Counted from the stretch's first letter, positions 27,774 through 37,248 are shown. The stretch: 64,000 nucleotides of DNA from PALSA-693 sp963781155 (GCA_963781155.1 CAWAEC010000011.1:558001-622000); one strand, 5' to 3'. Made by a program: numbers and translations. Notes: generated by a model from the letters alone, not told the origin.

Positions 27774-28964
27774 ATGTTTCCACGGCAGGACGAGAAGAAA
27801 CCCGGTGAGAAGACCGAACCGGATGACCAGAACAAAGAACCGGACAATACCGTCCTTGATCTTGCGGAGATAAGGGACGAGGAGGAACGGCAGCAGAAAG
27901 CCGCCAGGGAGAAGGTGGCCGAGGAGGAGAAGAAGAGGGAGCTCGCCAAGCTGCTTGTAAGACGCGGCAAGCAGCGTCTCATTGTCACAGCAGGGACGAG
28001 CATGACAACGACATCCCCGACCACGACTACCACCACCGCACCAACGACGACAACCACCACCACCAGTCCGGGGGCGACGACGACCACCACCACCGCCACC
28101 CCGACGACGACTACCACCACCACCACGCCTACGACGACGACTCCTACCTCCACCCGTCGCCAGCAGAAAGAGGAGGAGGACGAGGAATCTGAATCTTTGG
28201 TCGACGATAGCGCCGAGGAAACCCGCGGGAACAAGGCGGTGAGCACGAGCAGCACAACGTCGACCTCCACCACTCGTCGCCGGCACCAAGATCAAGATGA
28301 AGAGGAGGAAGAAGAGCAATTCGATGAAGAAGCCAGGGCCCTCAAAGAGTGGACGGAGGCATGGGACACGGAATTGCGCCTAATTCTTCAAAATACCGAT
28401 GAACCCGCAGTCAAGCTGCAAAAGGCGGCAGAGGTGAAGCCGGAGATCAGCAAGAGCTTGTCGGCCGGCAGCAAAAGGGCGCTTCAGGACTTTCGCGTTA
28501 GTATGGCCAAGACGGTCCCCAGTGTCTTCGGGGCAGGGGCGAGCCTCGTAATCCCGCCGACAACGGAGGAATCGGAGGCACTGGAAGCTTACCTCAGGGT
28601 CCGAAAGCAACGGGATGAATACACCGATAAGATTGCCCAACACCTCCAAGAGGCAAGCAAAGCCAAAACGACGGCGGGCGCTGGCCACGAGAAGAGCCGG
28701 GCGCAACATTACCAGCAGCTGAAAGATCAGCTGCCCGTGATGGATGATCGGTTCATTCAGAACGCCGAGAAACTGCGGCTCAATCGAAAGGACAAGCTGA
28801 GGAAAGAGAAAGTCTTGCCGTTAGTGGCAGAGGTGAAGGCGAGTCTGGACAACGTTTTCCGCGTCGCCGGCGGCAAGCAAAAGCTAAACCTCAAAGAGGG
28901 AGTAGATCCCATCGAGAGCCTGATCGTAATGATCGTGCTGTACGTGGACAGCCTTGAAAACTGA
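27774..28964 (+). CDS. Thr-rich, charged protein of unknown function
   Basis: The 396-residue protein has a clear AAGGAGAGA ribosome site before ATG 27774. Residues 1-70 are highly charged and helical (EERQQKAAREKVAEEEKKRE). Residues 75-127 are almost only Thr with some Pro/Ala/Ser. Residues 130-185 are acidic with a second Ser/Thr run. Residues 185-396 form an alpha-helical domain (KEWTEAWDTELRLILQ, SKRALQDFRVSMAKTVPSVF, SLIVMIVLYVDSLEN) likely rich in coiled coil. There is no signal peptide or membrane helix. Base composition is lower in GC and richer in Lys/Gln codons than its neighbours, which suggests transfer with the nearby recombinase remnant. No family is recognised. Confidence 0.82.
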   Translation: MFPRQDEKKPGEKTEPDDQNKEPDNTVLDLAEIRDEEERQQKAAREKVAEEEKKRELAKLLVRRGKQRLIVTAGTSMTTTSPTTTTTTAPTTTTTTTSPGATTTTTTATPTTTTTTTTPTTTTPTSTRRQQKEEEDEESESLVDDSAEETRGNKAVSTSSTTSTSTTRRRHQDQDEEEEEEQFDEEARALKEWTEAWDTELRLILQNTDEPAVKLQKAAEVKPEISKSLSAGSKRALQDFRVSMAKTVPSVFGAGASLVIPPTTEESEALEAYLRVRKQRDEYTDKIAQHLQEASKAKTTAGAGHEKSRAQHYQQLKDQLPVMDDRFIQNAEKLRLNRKDKLRKEKVLPLVAEVKASLDNVFRVAGGKQKLNLKEGVDPIESLIVMIVLYVDSLEN

Positions 28965-29033
28965 CTGCCGAGTCAGAGAAACCTTGACTCGGACGAGCGG
29001 GCGGCTAACTGCATCTGAACCGCCCGGCGACAG

Positions 29034-29103
29034 GAAGTCGATCTGCACAGCGGGACGGTGGTCGTCCAAAGCCAGGCCGTGGAGCCCGAGAAGGGTCTGC
29101 ACC
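29034..29103 (+). pseudogene. Tyrosine-integrase scrap
   Basis: Reading from 29034 gives EVDLHSGTVVVQSQAVEPEK, similar to the DVDLdaGtltVrrqvve strand of phage-type integrases before the catalytic Arg. It is cut by a stop before the serine-recombinase remnant. The match is short, so this is tentative. Confidence 0.3.
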
Positions 29104-29138
29104 TACCAACGGACCGAGGTCCTGGCCCTCTGTGACCA

Positions 29139-29914
29139 GTGCCAAAGCCGTCGCCCGAAGTGCTGGTCGACGCCTTCGCGAAGCTGGTCAGGGCACAGGC
29201 GATGATGGCCAAGAAGGGTCAGGCGCCGCCCAGACAGGAGAACGGCGATCGACCGGCTCCAGGCCGTTGGCTGTTCAGCGTGCTCATCCGCTGCGGGATC
29301 TGTGGTCGCCGGATGTCGGGTCATCTGACCGGGCGGAGCCAGGGCTACACGTGCCGGATCCGTTCGGACTACGCCACTCCGAAGCTGGGCGACGGCCATC
29401 CCAAGATGCTGTTCGTGTCTGAAAAGGCTCTGACGTCGACGGTCGACCCGTGGCTGTCCGAGCTCTTCGCCCCCGATCAGCGCCAGGCCATCGCCGAGAG
29501 CATCGCCGACGTGGGTCAGACCCTTGATCAACGACCCGACCGGGCGACAAAGGAACTCGCTGACGTCGGGCGCCGGATCGAGCGCCTCCTCGATGCCGTC
29601 GAGGCAAGGACACTCGACAGCTCCGAAGTGGTCGAGCGCCAACCGGTCTGCGCCGGCAACGCGAAGCGCTCCGGTCCGAACTGACGTACGGGAGGCCGGC
29701 CGAGACCCTCACCGGAGCTGGCGTCCTCCAGGCGCTTGACGAGCTCGGCGGCCCGGTCGGTGCAATGGAGGCCTTCACCCGGGAGAACAGGGAGGCCATC
29801 TACCGGGCCGCCAACCTCCGGCTCACGTACCACCCTGCGGAGCGGGAAGTTGATCTGGCCGTGACACTCGCACCGGGGGGTGTGGCAAGTGAGCGTGTCG
29901 GAGGGGGGAGTTGA
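29139..29914 (+). pseudogene. Large serine recombinase, C-terminal fragment, frameshifted
   Basis: The first frame holds the recombinase zinc ribbon, LFSVLIRCGICGRRMSGHLT and GYTCRIRSDY, with its Cys ligands, followed by a helical coiled-coil part (RATKELADVGRRIERLLDAV). It stops at 29684. Another frame continues ALRSELTYGRPAETLTGAGV and REAIYRAANLRLTYHPAERE, to a stop at 29914. The N-terminal catalytic domain is absent. The end of the frame overlaps a tRNA fragment, the usual position of an integrase next to its attachment site. Confidence 0.75.
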
Positions 29915-29952
29915 ACCCCCACGTCCTTGCGGACACTAGCCCCTCAAGCTCG
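29896..29952 (-). tRNA. tRNA-Leu(GAG), 3' half only (attachment-site scar)
   Basis: Read on the minus strand, bases 29952-29936 form an anticodon stem-loop with loop TTGAGGG (anticodon GAG). A leucine-type long variable arm GTCC-GCAA-GGAC follows, then a T arm GGGGG-TTCAACT-CCCCC and the acceptor 3' strand CTCCGACA. The acceptor 5' strand and D arm are missing; the sequence upstream does not fold as a tRNA. This is the pattern left when an integrative element recombines at the 3' part of a tRNA gene. Confidence 0.72.
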
Positions 29953-30382
29953 TTTCCTGGGACTTTATGGACTCGTGTGGACAGATGTGGCCGATCTATA
30001 AAGGGTTTCTTCACGTGTGGATGGGCCTGGACGGCTGGGGCCGCGCGATAAACGCGCGATGTGCGACACGAGGTCGCACGTCATGAGTGGTTACGCAGAT
30101 AGGAGGACCAGTTTGATGATGGTTGCGTAACCCAGGCAGTGCCCTGATGCCTGTCCCCACCCCGACATACGCCGCTGGTAACGGCGAGGTGTGAAGCTCT
30201 GGTTCAAAGCCAAGGACTGTCGCTCATCCGATGGTCACAGGCGAGGGGAAGGCCGGACGGGTGAACGTTGTGAACCCTCGACTGATGTCTCGTTAGTTTT
30301 AGCCGCGGCGATGGGTGGTTGTACCGGGGTACAGGGACCGGCCGTTGGAAGACGGCATGCGAGGGTCGGCCAATCGCTGCGC
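29953..30382. other. Intergenic stretch
   Basis: No protein gene is supported. The stretch 30180-30320 (GAACGTTGTGAACCCTCG and flanks) recalls group II intron domain I sequence, but no domain V or maturase is nearby. Confidence 0.35.
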
Positions 30383-31969
30383 TCAGGCCAACCGGCCTGA
30401 CAGGTGCTCTCCCACCCGTAGGGCATTGGCGATGATGGTGAGCGTCGGGTTTACCGCACCGATGGAGACGAAGAAGCTGGAGTCGACCACGTAGAGATTG
30501 TCCAGTTCGTGGGCTTTGCAGTTGACGTCGAGCACCGACGTGGCCGGGTCGGTGCCGAAGCGGGCCGTGCCGGCCTGGTGGGCGGTGGCGGCGATGTTCA
30601 TGCCCTCGTGCAGGTACACCCCCCGCTGGTGTGACCTTTTGTGGAAGCCGAGATCGGCCAGCATGGAGTCGAACTTCTTGCGCAGGCGCGTGAGTCCTTC
30701 AAGGTTGTTGTCGCTTGGCAGGGAGAGGCGGACGGTGCCGTCTTTGTCGAGGGTGATACGGCTGTCGGGGCGGGGCAGGTCCTCGGAGGACATCCAGAAG
30801 TCGACGCCGTGACGGGCGATGTCTTCCAGCACCCCCCCGGGAGTGAGCTTGGCCCCCCAGGCCAAAAAGTGGGGGGCCATGGCCCGCAGTTGGTCGCCGT
30901 CGGACTTGCCGAGCATCTGGATGCTCCCCCACGGGTAGTCCCAGTCCTCCCCCTTCAGGTACCAGTCATTGAGGGCCAGTGTCTTCTGCAGGCGGGTCGG
31001 GTTGGGCGAGCGCGACAGGGCGATCACCGCTACGTTGTTGTGCCGGACGTAGTTGCGGCCGACCTGGTCCGAGCCGTTGGCCAGGCCCCGGGGGTGGGCG
31101 TCGTTGGCTGAGGCGAGCAGCAGCAGGGCCGAGTTGAGCGCCCCGCCGGACACCACCACCAGGTCGCCGGAGAAACGGGCGGTGGAGCCGTCCTCCAGGG
31201 TGGCCACCACCGCCGTCACCTGCCGCCCTCCGCTATCGGTATCCAGGCGCTGGACGTGGGCGTTGGTCACCAGCGTCACATTCGGGTGGGCCAGGGCCGG
31301 GTCCACACAGATGGTCTGGGCGTCCGCTTTGCCGTCGACAAGGCACGGGAACCCGTCGACCCGGTCGCAGCGGATGCAGGCGCTGCCGTGGGTGGGCTCC
31401 CCATGCTCGTCCTGGTCGAGGAGCACCCCGAGGGGCAGGTGGGAGGGGTGCAGCCCCAGGGTCTCAAGGTTGTCGTGCAGTTCTTGGATGCGGGGCTCGT
31501 GCTGGACGGCCGGGTAGGGGAACTCGCCGCTGCGGGGCCCGTCGGTGGGGTCCTCGCCGGCGGCGCCGTGCACGTGGTACAGGCGCTCGGCCTCGGCGTA
31601 GAACGGCTCGAAGTCCTGGTAGGACAGCGGCCAGGCCGGAGAAAGCCCACCGTGATGGTGAATGAGTCCGAAGTCCTGGGGCCGCAGGCGGAACAGGGCC
31701 GCCCCGTAGAACTTGGTGTTGCCGCCCACGTAGTAGTTCTGCTCCGGGGAGAACTCGTTGCCGTCTTGGTCCAGCCACTCCTCAGTGCAGTGGTACTTGG
31801 CCCGCACGAAGACCGCCGACGACTCCCAGTTGTCCCGCTCCCGCGGCAGATAGGGGCCACGTTCCAAGAGCAGGATCCGCTTGCCCGACGGGGCTAGCTT
31901 CCAGGCCAGCGTGCCCCCGCCGGCACCGCTGCCGATGATCACAACGTCATAGTGGTCGAGCTCGGTCAT
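30383..31969 (-). CDS. GMC-family FAD oxidoreductase
   Basis: The 528-residue flavoenzyme starts with the FAD-binding YDVVIIGSGAGGGTLAWKLA (GxGxxG at 13-18). It has the GMC signature region NYYVGGNTKFYGAALFRL and the C-terminal FAD/active-site stretch VVDSSFFVSIGAVNPTLTII. A conserved His sits in GMNIAATAHQAGTARFG. Family members oxidise alcohols, sugars or sterols; similarity is closest to actinobacterial glucose-methanol-choline and cholesterol-type enzymes. ATG 31969 has an AAGGAG site. The gene is complete and stands alone. Confidence 0.92.
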   Translation of the reverse strand: MTELDHYDVVIIGSGAGGGTLAWKLAPSGKRILLLERGPYLPRERDNWESSAVFVRAKYHCTEEWLDQDGNEFSPEQNYYVGGNTKFYGAALFRLRPQDFGLIHHHGGLSPAWPLSYQDFEPFYAEAERLYHVHGAAGEDPTDGPRSGEFPYPAVQHEPRIQELHDNLETLGLHPSHLPLGVLLDQDEHGEPTHGSACIRCDRVDGFPCLVDGKADAQTICVDPALAHPNVTLVTNAHVQRLDTDSGGRQVTAVVATLEDGSTARFSGDLVVVSGGALNSALLLLASANDAHPRGLANGSDQVGRNYVRHNNVAVIALSRSPNPTRLQKTLALNDWYLKGEDWDYPWGSIQMLGKSDGDQLRAMAPHFLAWGAKLTPGGVLEDIARHGVDFWMSSEDLPRPDSRITLDKDGTVRLSLPSDNNLEGLTRLRKKFDSMLADLGFHKRSHQRGVYLHEGMNIAATAHQAGTARFGTDPATSVLDVNCKAHELDNLYVVDSSFFVSIGAVNPTLTIIANALRVGEHLSGRLA

Positions 31970-33231
31970 CAATGCTCCTTGCGGCTAGTGGTCGGGTCTA
32001 GGCGGGCGCTTCCGGCACCAGCCTGGTCGGCTTGGTGGCCACCGAATGACGGCCAGTGATCGGAGTACCAAGGCGCGACATCACGACTGGGAAGCTGGCA
32101 TCTCCTCTGAAAATAGCGGACTCATCCGGGTGTCAAGCGGCGACGGAGGCATGCGGTCGAGTCAAGCTGCGATGGTAGTGCGGATCGGCCCCTGCACCAG
32201 TGTGGAGGTCACGACAACGCTGGCTTCCCTCGGCAAGACCCCACGATCCTCTCCTTCCGCTGGCACCAGACCCGTTCACGTCACCATGAACCCTGTCGCC
32301 GTCCGCCATATCAGCCCACCGGAGTGATGTCTTGCCTGGGGGATTGCGTCTGAGATCGACTCTCGTCCGTCCACCCACCACCAACACCAAACCTGGCCTG
32401 ACCCTGAATGGTTGGCCGGCACCGACGCTTATGACGGAGCTGGGTGAGGACCGAACAACCGGAGCTACCCACTTACGGTCCTCGGCAGCATGAGTCAGGA
32501 AAACTATGGCTTTCTACGTGCCATTGCGATCGGCGCTCGCGTCGCGACGGGCACGACGGCCAGGTCCCACTGCCAGCTCGCGCCCCACCGTATTTGCCCT
32601 GTTCCAGGTTCGAGCTACCCGCCGACGTTCTCGCGCTTTGTGCGTCAGGCGAAGGGGTGACACCGATATGGCCGAAACCTGCTGCCGGGCAGCGTTGTCC
32701 CTGCCGGTGCGGTTCCGTCGCCACCGATAGGCGAAGTCGTCGGCTTCCACCCGCCGACCACCGGGTTGGCCGGCACCGCCGAGCCAGCGACGAGCTCGGA
32801 GCCGAAGGGTCGCTGGAGCCGGAGGGTGACGAAGCTGGACTTGCCCCGGTCGCCGTCGTTGACGATGTCGAGCCCGGCCCCGGCCTGCTCTGCGACGACC
32901 CGGCAAACTTCACACCAACGCGTCGAATCGGTTCCGATCGTAGGTCGACCGGCCTCCCTGGCGATCAGCTCCCCCAGCGACAGGGCCCGGGCCAGACTGC
33001 CCGGTGAGTAGTGACGATCCCGTCGCTAGCCGTTCCATAACCAGTGAGCGCCTGTTGACGAGGCGTCATTTGGGCTGCAGCAACTCAAGTGCCGGTAGAG
33101 GTGACCCAGGCGCCGCAGGGCACGTTCTCAGGTTACGGCGACGACCCCTTTTGCGAGTGCGGCGCCGATCACCACCAGTCCCCAGGCGGCATATTCCCTT
33201 CCGTGCATTCGGGCCCATTCCTTTGTGCGTC
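31970..33231. other. Long stretch without a supported gene
   Basis: Open frames exist on both strands, but none has a recognisable domain, a ribosome site or consistent codon use. The region looks like decayed DNA preceding a G6PD scrap. Confidence 0.45.
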
Positions 33232-33444
33232 CATGGCGACGAAGCCGAGGACCTGGAATAGGTGGGTGACCACCATGTCGCGGAAGGCGCCCGTGATTTC
33301 GTAGAAGTCGGCCCGCCCCTCGATCGACTGCTGTTCGGCTACGTCGATCTGTACGTACTCGACGTGTTCTCGGTTCCAGACTGGTCCGAACAGGCCGTTG
33401 CCGAAGCGGAAGGCCAAGATATTGTCTACCGATTCCTTGCCGGC
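33232..33444 (-). pseudogene. zwf: Glucose-6-phosphate dehydrogenase fragment
   Basis: About 70 codons on the minus strand read GKESVDNILAFRFGNGLFGP, VWNREHVEYVQIDVAEQQSI, EGRADFYEITGAFRDMVVTH and LFQVLGFVAM. This is an unmistakable internal block of Zwf (KETVqNiLafRFaNgifEPiWNr...VqItvAE...EGRagyYe..GalRDmvqNHllQllalvAM). The rest of the enzyme is missing on both sides. A short Cys-containing stretch upstream (YCSKACREAAARHRKHR) belongs to something else. It is a dead remnant. Confidence 0.8.
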
Positions 33445-34031
33445 TAGCAGGAGTTGCCCACGCCCGGTACGGCACCGTGGAGACAGTCGGGTACGTTGGC
33501 CGGGCGTCTCCCACTCTTTCCTGCCGCACGTGAAATAGGCGGGCTGGCGGTGTTTGCGATGCCGGGCTGCCGCCTCCCGGCAGGCCTTTGAGCAGTACAG
33601 ACTGGCCCTGGCTCCTTGTATGTGACCTCCTGCGGTGCGATGGCGTGATGCGTGGAGATGGTGCGAGGCCTTGTGAGCCTTGTGAGCTTTCTCGTGCTTG
33701 TGATCGTGATCACCGCAGTACCGATCATTATCGCACTGCTGCTCAAGCCTTCCTGAAGGCACCCGCCGAACCTGTATGCGGGCGATCGAGACGCCTGACC
33801 CGGCGGCTCGAAGAGTGACAGGGGTGGGCGGCCGGTCGGGTTTGCCTGTCTCTGACGTCGATCCCGGCCTGGTCTCGGCACCGGGTGGAGCAGTGGCGCC
33901 GCGGCCGGCTAGAGCCTCATGCCGTCCCCCATCACCGCCTTCTTCGAGCAGCTTGCCGTCCCCAGGCGATTTTTCAAGGATGTTGCCGATGCCGATAGGC
34001 TCGCGCGCTTCTGACGTTACTCCGGAGCGAT
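33445..34031. other. Stretch of decayed DNA
   Basis: The minus strand at about 33500-33600 reads SLYCSKACREAAARHRKHRQPAYFTCG, a possible zinc-finger scrap. Nothing else is supported. Confidence 0.4.
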
Positions 34032-34180
34032 GCCGCGGTCGAGATCGCCCTACCTGACCAGGAGGGTCGCCGCCGGCTGCTGCGCCTGTACGGAACATCG
34101 CTAGGAGTCGCGTCCCTGACCGACAACGAACTGGAAGACACCGTGGCCGCTACGCGCAGCCAGCTGGAACCGTTCGTGGG
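34032..34180 (+). pseudogene. AAA-ATPase fragment
   Basis: An open stretch without a start codon reads AAVEIALPDQEGRRRLLRLY and DNELEDTVAATRSQLEPFVG. This resembles the sensor/lid part of AAA ATPases (vEi.lPd.egR..ll.lY....). It has no Walker motifs and no upstream part, so it is a small remnant. The match is modest. Confidence 0.4.
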
Positions 34181-34336
34181 TCTACCACGCCATCAAATGA
34201 CGCGGCGCCGCCATCGATCATCACTTGCCGAACGCCTTCATCGTATCCACCAACAGTCGGTGGGCTTCCGTTGCCCTAATGGCCCTGTGGTCGCTGCGCT
34301 CGATCCTTAGTTGCACCCAAACAAGCGGCACGCGAC

Positions 34337-34831
34337 CTATGGATATGACAGAAGAGTCCTTTTTCGATTTATATCTCTGACATAGACGACAGACGCTTGA
34401 GTCAGAAGTTCGAGGTTGGCGATTGCGATCTGCGCGTAGAAGCCATGGATGAGATAGCGCGTGTTCGAGCTCTGGCGCAGCTCTCCATTGACCCACGTCC
34501 TCAGGTCAAGCTGATGCGGATTGCCGACCTCGTGGAAGTCTGGCGTATCGCTGCCCACCTCGGCGACGTGGTCGGAATAGTTCAGTCCGATGCCGAGGAA
34601 CTTCGGTGGGCGGAGAATGGGCGCTTCGAGGCGGACGTCGTACAGCGGAATCGAAGACCGATCGTTACCGATGGCATGGCGAGCCGCGTGCATGGCCGCC
34701 TCGCCTGCGCCCAGGAAGGTCACCATCTCGGTAGGCAAATGGGGCGCGGCCACGGACAGATCGACCATATGGTCGTCGATTACCGCCCCGATGCCGGTGC
34801 GACCATGGGCGGTAAACGTTCCGAGCTTCAT
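34337..34831 (-). pseudogene. Fumarylacetoacetate hydrolase-family gene with internal deletion
   Basis: The frame begins MKLGTFTAHGRTGIGAVIDD and PPKFLGIGLNYSDHVAEVGS, the N terminus of FAH-family hydrolases and isomerases. It then jumps to LDLRTWVNGELRQSSNT, which normally lies about 100 residues later, and runs into unrelated sequence. The metal-binding acidic residues between are gone and the C-terminal core is missing. Its start is eight bases from the stop of the enoyl-CoA hydratase remnant, so the two were once one operon. Confidence 0.72.
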
Positions 34832-34838
34832 CGCTGAG

Positions 34839-35220
34839 TCAGGTTTCTGTGGTCTGCCGGGAGGTGCTGGCGGCGAGGAAGGCGCTGACCCGGTTCTTGT
34901 GGTCGTCCGACATGATCAGGTTGGACTGGGCGATTCGATCGAGCTCCCGGGCGGTGCGGCGGTCCAAGCTGTTGGCGGCGTCGACGGCGATCTTGGCCAG
35001 GCCCATGGCCTCGCGGGGCAGGGTCACCAGCTTTTTGGCGAAGGCCATGACCCGCTCGCTGAAGGTCTCTGACGGGAACACGTCTTGGACCAGCCCGATC
35101 TGCTTGGCCTGCTCGGCGCCGACCGGCTCGCATGCCACCGCCATCCATTTCGCCCAGGCGGGGCCGATGATCTTGGTGAGGCTCCGGGTAGGCAGGGGCG
35201 GCGAGGCTGCCATGCCGGCC
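34839..35220 (-). pseudogene. Enoyl-CoA hydratase/isomerase, C-terminal fragment
   Basis: The last 125 codons read SLTKIIGPAWAKWMAVACEP, VGAEQAKQIGLVQDVFPSET, LVTLPREAMGLAKIAVDAAN and SDDHKNRVSAFLA, typical of the second half of crotonase-fold proteins (ltr.iG...A.el..tG..i.A.eA...GLV..vvp). The first half, with the oxyanion-hole glycines, is absent: upstream of about 35220 the frame is not conserved. It is non-functional. Confidence 0.75.
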
Positions 35221-35737
35221 TTGTTCGAGCGGTTCCAGAGTCCCCTCCGGGCAAGGGGCCCGATCCTGACACCCCGCTTGGAGGGCGGCGTTGCTGTCAG
35301 AGCCTCCCTGTTGCCCACGCCGTGTTCGACTGGGACGCGTCGCCCTGCTGGCGGGGCGGACCGAACTCGGCATGCCACCGGCGCCGAGCGACCTCGTCTG
35401 AATCGGCCCTGCTGAGGGGACGCGCGGAACCCGGCTCCGCGCGGCTCCCCTCGTCCCGCGAGGTGCCGACCAGGGCGTAGCAGGCTGCCGCCAGCCGCTC
35501 CCTAACCGAAGGCGCGGCATACTTCTTGTCCTTGGGCTCACGGCAGTCGAGCGGTCGCGACGCTCTCTTTAGACCAGGTCGAGGCTCGTGCTTTAGACCA
35601 GGTCGAGGCTCGTGCCCGGAGGAACTGCGTCGAATCCGGTGGACGCCTGGTTTGGGAACTGACGCGGCACCCGGCCGGCGGGTCGTGCCCGGTCGACCAC
35701 CACCCGATATCATGCGCTCTACTAGGAAGGAAGGCTA
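35221..35737. other. Intergenic stretch before the catabolic operon
   Basis: It contains a 24-bp tandem duplication (35567-35614) and otherwise no supported gene. The promoter of the aromatic operon should lie in its last 150 bases. Confidence 0.4.
35567..35614. repeat. 24-bp perfect tandem duplication
   Basis: A 24-base unit starting CTTTAGACCAGGTCGAGGCT occurs twice, head to tail, without mismatch (35567-35590 and 35591-35614). It lies about 125 bases before the aromatic operon. It could be a recent slippage event or a repeated regulator site. Confidence 0.8.
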
Positions 35738-36355
35738 TTGACCCTGCCGCCTCCCGCCCAACTTACGCACGTCGGGCTCTACGTCAAGGATATGGGCGCC
35801 ATGGTGGCGTTCTACACCGACCTCTTGGGCCTGGTGGTCACCGACCAAGGGGAGTTCACGGGACGCGAACTCACCTTTCTGAGCCGTCGAGCGGAAGAGC
35901 ACCACCAGCTCGTACTGGTTACCGGCCGCCGCGTGGAAGGCGAGATCCGGCTGCTCAGCCAGATCTCGTTCCGCTGCCCGATGACGATCTCGGCGGCGCT
36001 GCGGTGGTTCCATCAACGGGGACCAGAGCTCGGGGCCAAGGCCATGGAGGCCAGGAACCACGGCAACACTTGGAGCATCTACTTCGACGACCCGGAGGGA
36101 AACCGGCTGGAGCTCTACACGGCCACACCCTGGTATGTAAGCCAGCCTTGGCGAGTGGCGCTCGACCTGGACGACAGTGACGAGGTAATCCACCAGACGA
36201 CCAGGAAACTGATCGAGGAGACAAGCACGTCATGGGCCCCCATCGAGAGCGTGGAAGCAAAGCCTGGCGGCTCGCCTGTCTGGGCCAGACCCGACATGAA
36301 GACATCATCCCGGGCACCGGGATGCGAACCAAGCCCGAGACAGACCGAGCGCTGA
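35738..36355 (+). CDS. Extradiol ring-cleavage dioxygenase-type VOC protein
   Basis: The 205-residue glyoxalase/VOC protein has a vicinal-oxygen-chelate module: LTHVGLYVKDMGAMVAFYTDLLGL (metal ligand His11), RRAEEHHQLVLVTG (second His) and FDDPEGNRLELYTATPWYV (ligand Glu at about 127). Single-module VOC proteins of this type open catechols at the meta position or act as isomerases. It heads an operon with C-C hydrolase, hydratase and aldolase, which favours the dioxygenase role. It starts with TTG after AAGGAAGG. Its TGA shares one base with the next ATG (TGATG). Confidence 0.85.
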   Translation: MTLPPPAQLTHVGLYVKDMGAMVAFYTDLLGLVVTDQGEFTGRELTFLSRRAEEHHQLVLVTGRRVEGEIRLLSQISFRCPMTISAALRWFHQRGPELGAKAMEARNHGNTWSIYFDDPEGNRLELYTATPWYVSQPWRVALDLDDSDEVIHQTTRKLIEETSTSWAPIESVEAKPGGSPVWARPDMKTSSRAPGCEPSPRQTER

Positions 36356-37248
36356 TGAGCCCCGAAACGACGCCGGAGCCCGAGGAGCCGGCATACAGAA
36401 GCATCTGGACCGCCCTGAGCGACGTGTCGTTCACCCAGGGCTGGCTCGACGTAGGGGGCGTGTCGACCCGCTACGCAGAGGCCGGCCCAGCCGACGCCCC
36501 CGCGGTACTCATGCTTCACGGCACCGGCGGCCACTGGGAGACGTTCGCGTCCAATCTGGGACCGATGTCGAAGCAGTTCAGATGCGTCGCAATCGACATG
36601 GTGGGGAATGGATTCTCGGCGAAGCCGGACCTCGACTACGAGATCCCGGTGTACGTCGACCACGCCTTTGCGACACTTGATGTGCTCGGCATCGACCGGG
36701 CCTCCATGATCGGGACGTCGCTCGGGTCGTGGGTGGCGGCTCGGTCGGCACTGACGCACCCCGACCGCGTCGAGAAGCTGGTGCTGATGTCGCCGGCCGG
36801 GCTGGTTGCGACCGAGAGCAACATGCAGCGGATCCGGGCCGAACGGACCGCGGCCGTTGACAACCCCACCTGGGCGACCATCAAAGCGCTGTTCGACCAT
36901 CTCATTGCCGATGAGAAGAACCGGATACCCGACATCATCGCCGTCCGGCAGGCGATCTACCGGCTGCCCGAGACGCGGGGAGCCATCGACCATGTGCTCA
37001 TCCTGCAACAACCGGAGGCACGCGACCGCAATCTCATCACCGAGAAGGAGTGGACGACGATCGCCGCCCGCACTCTCGTGGTCGCTTCGGGCAAGGACTA
37101 CAGCGAATACGAAAGCACAGCGCGGCGGATCCTGTCGCTCATCCCCGACAGCCGGGTGCTGGAAATGCCGAACGTCCGCCACTGGCCCCACTTTGAGGAC
37201 CCAGACCTCTTCAACCAGGCCACCATTGGATTCCTTCTCGAACCGTGA
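36355..37248 (+). CDS. Alpha/beta hydrolase, meta-cleavage product hydrolase
   Basis: The 297-residue protein resembles MhpC/BphD-type C-C bond hydrolases: VLMLHGTGGHWETFASNLGP (oxyanion region), nucleophile elbow GTSLGSW, and the catalytic His in NVRHWPHFEDPDLFNQ. It would split the ring-opened diketo acid into a carboxylic acid and a 2-hydroxydienoate. ATG 36355 is chosen because it overlaps the previous stop; the frame is open further up. Its own stop overlaps the next GTG start. All five genes in this run overlap, pointing to one transcript. Confidence 0.9.
   Translation: MSPETTPEPEEPAYRSIWTALSDVSFTQGWLDVGGVSTRYAEAGPADAPAVLMLHGTGGHWETFASNLGPMSKQFRCVAIDMVGNGFSAKPDLDYEIPVYVDHAFATLDVLGIDRASMIGTSLGSWVAARSALTHPDRVEKLVLMSPAGLVATESNMQRIRAERTAAVDNPTWATIKALFDHLIADEKNRIPDIIAVRQAIYRLPETRGAIDHVLILQQPEARDRNLITEKEWTTIAARTLVVASGKDYSEYESTARRILSLIPDSRVLEMPNVRHWPHFEDPDLFNQATIGFLLEP

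Noticed and set aside
28010..28150. Repetitive ACC/ACG tract resembling a satellite or CRISPR-like array
   Set aside because: It is an in-frame Thr tract with mixed codons inside a well-supported gene; there are no fixed repeat units or spacers.
30180..30330. Possible second group II intron 5' region
   Set aside because: A few phrases recall intron domain I, but no maturase, domain V or exon junction is near, so I did not call it.
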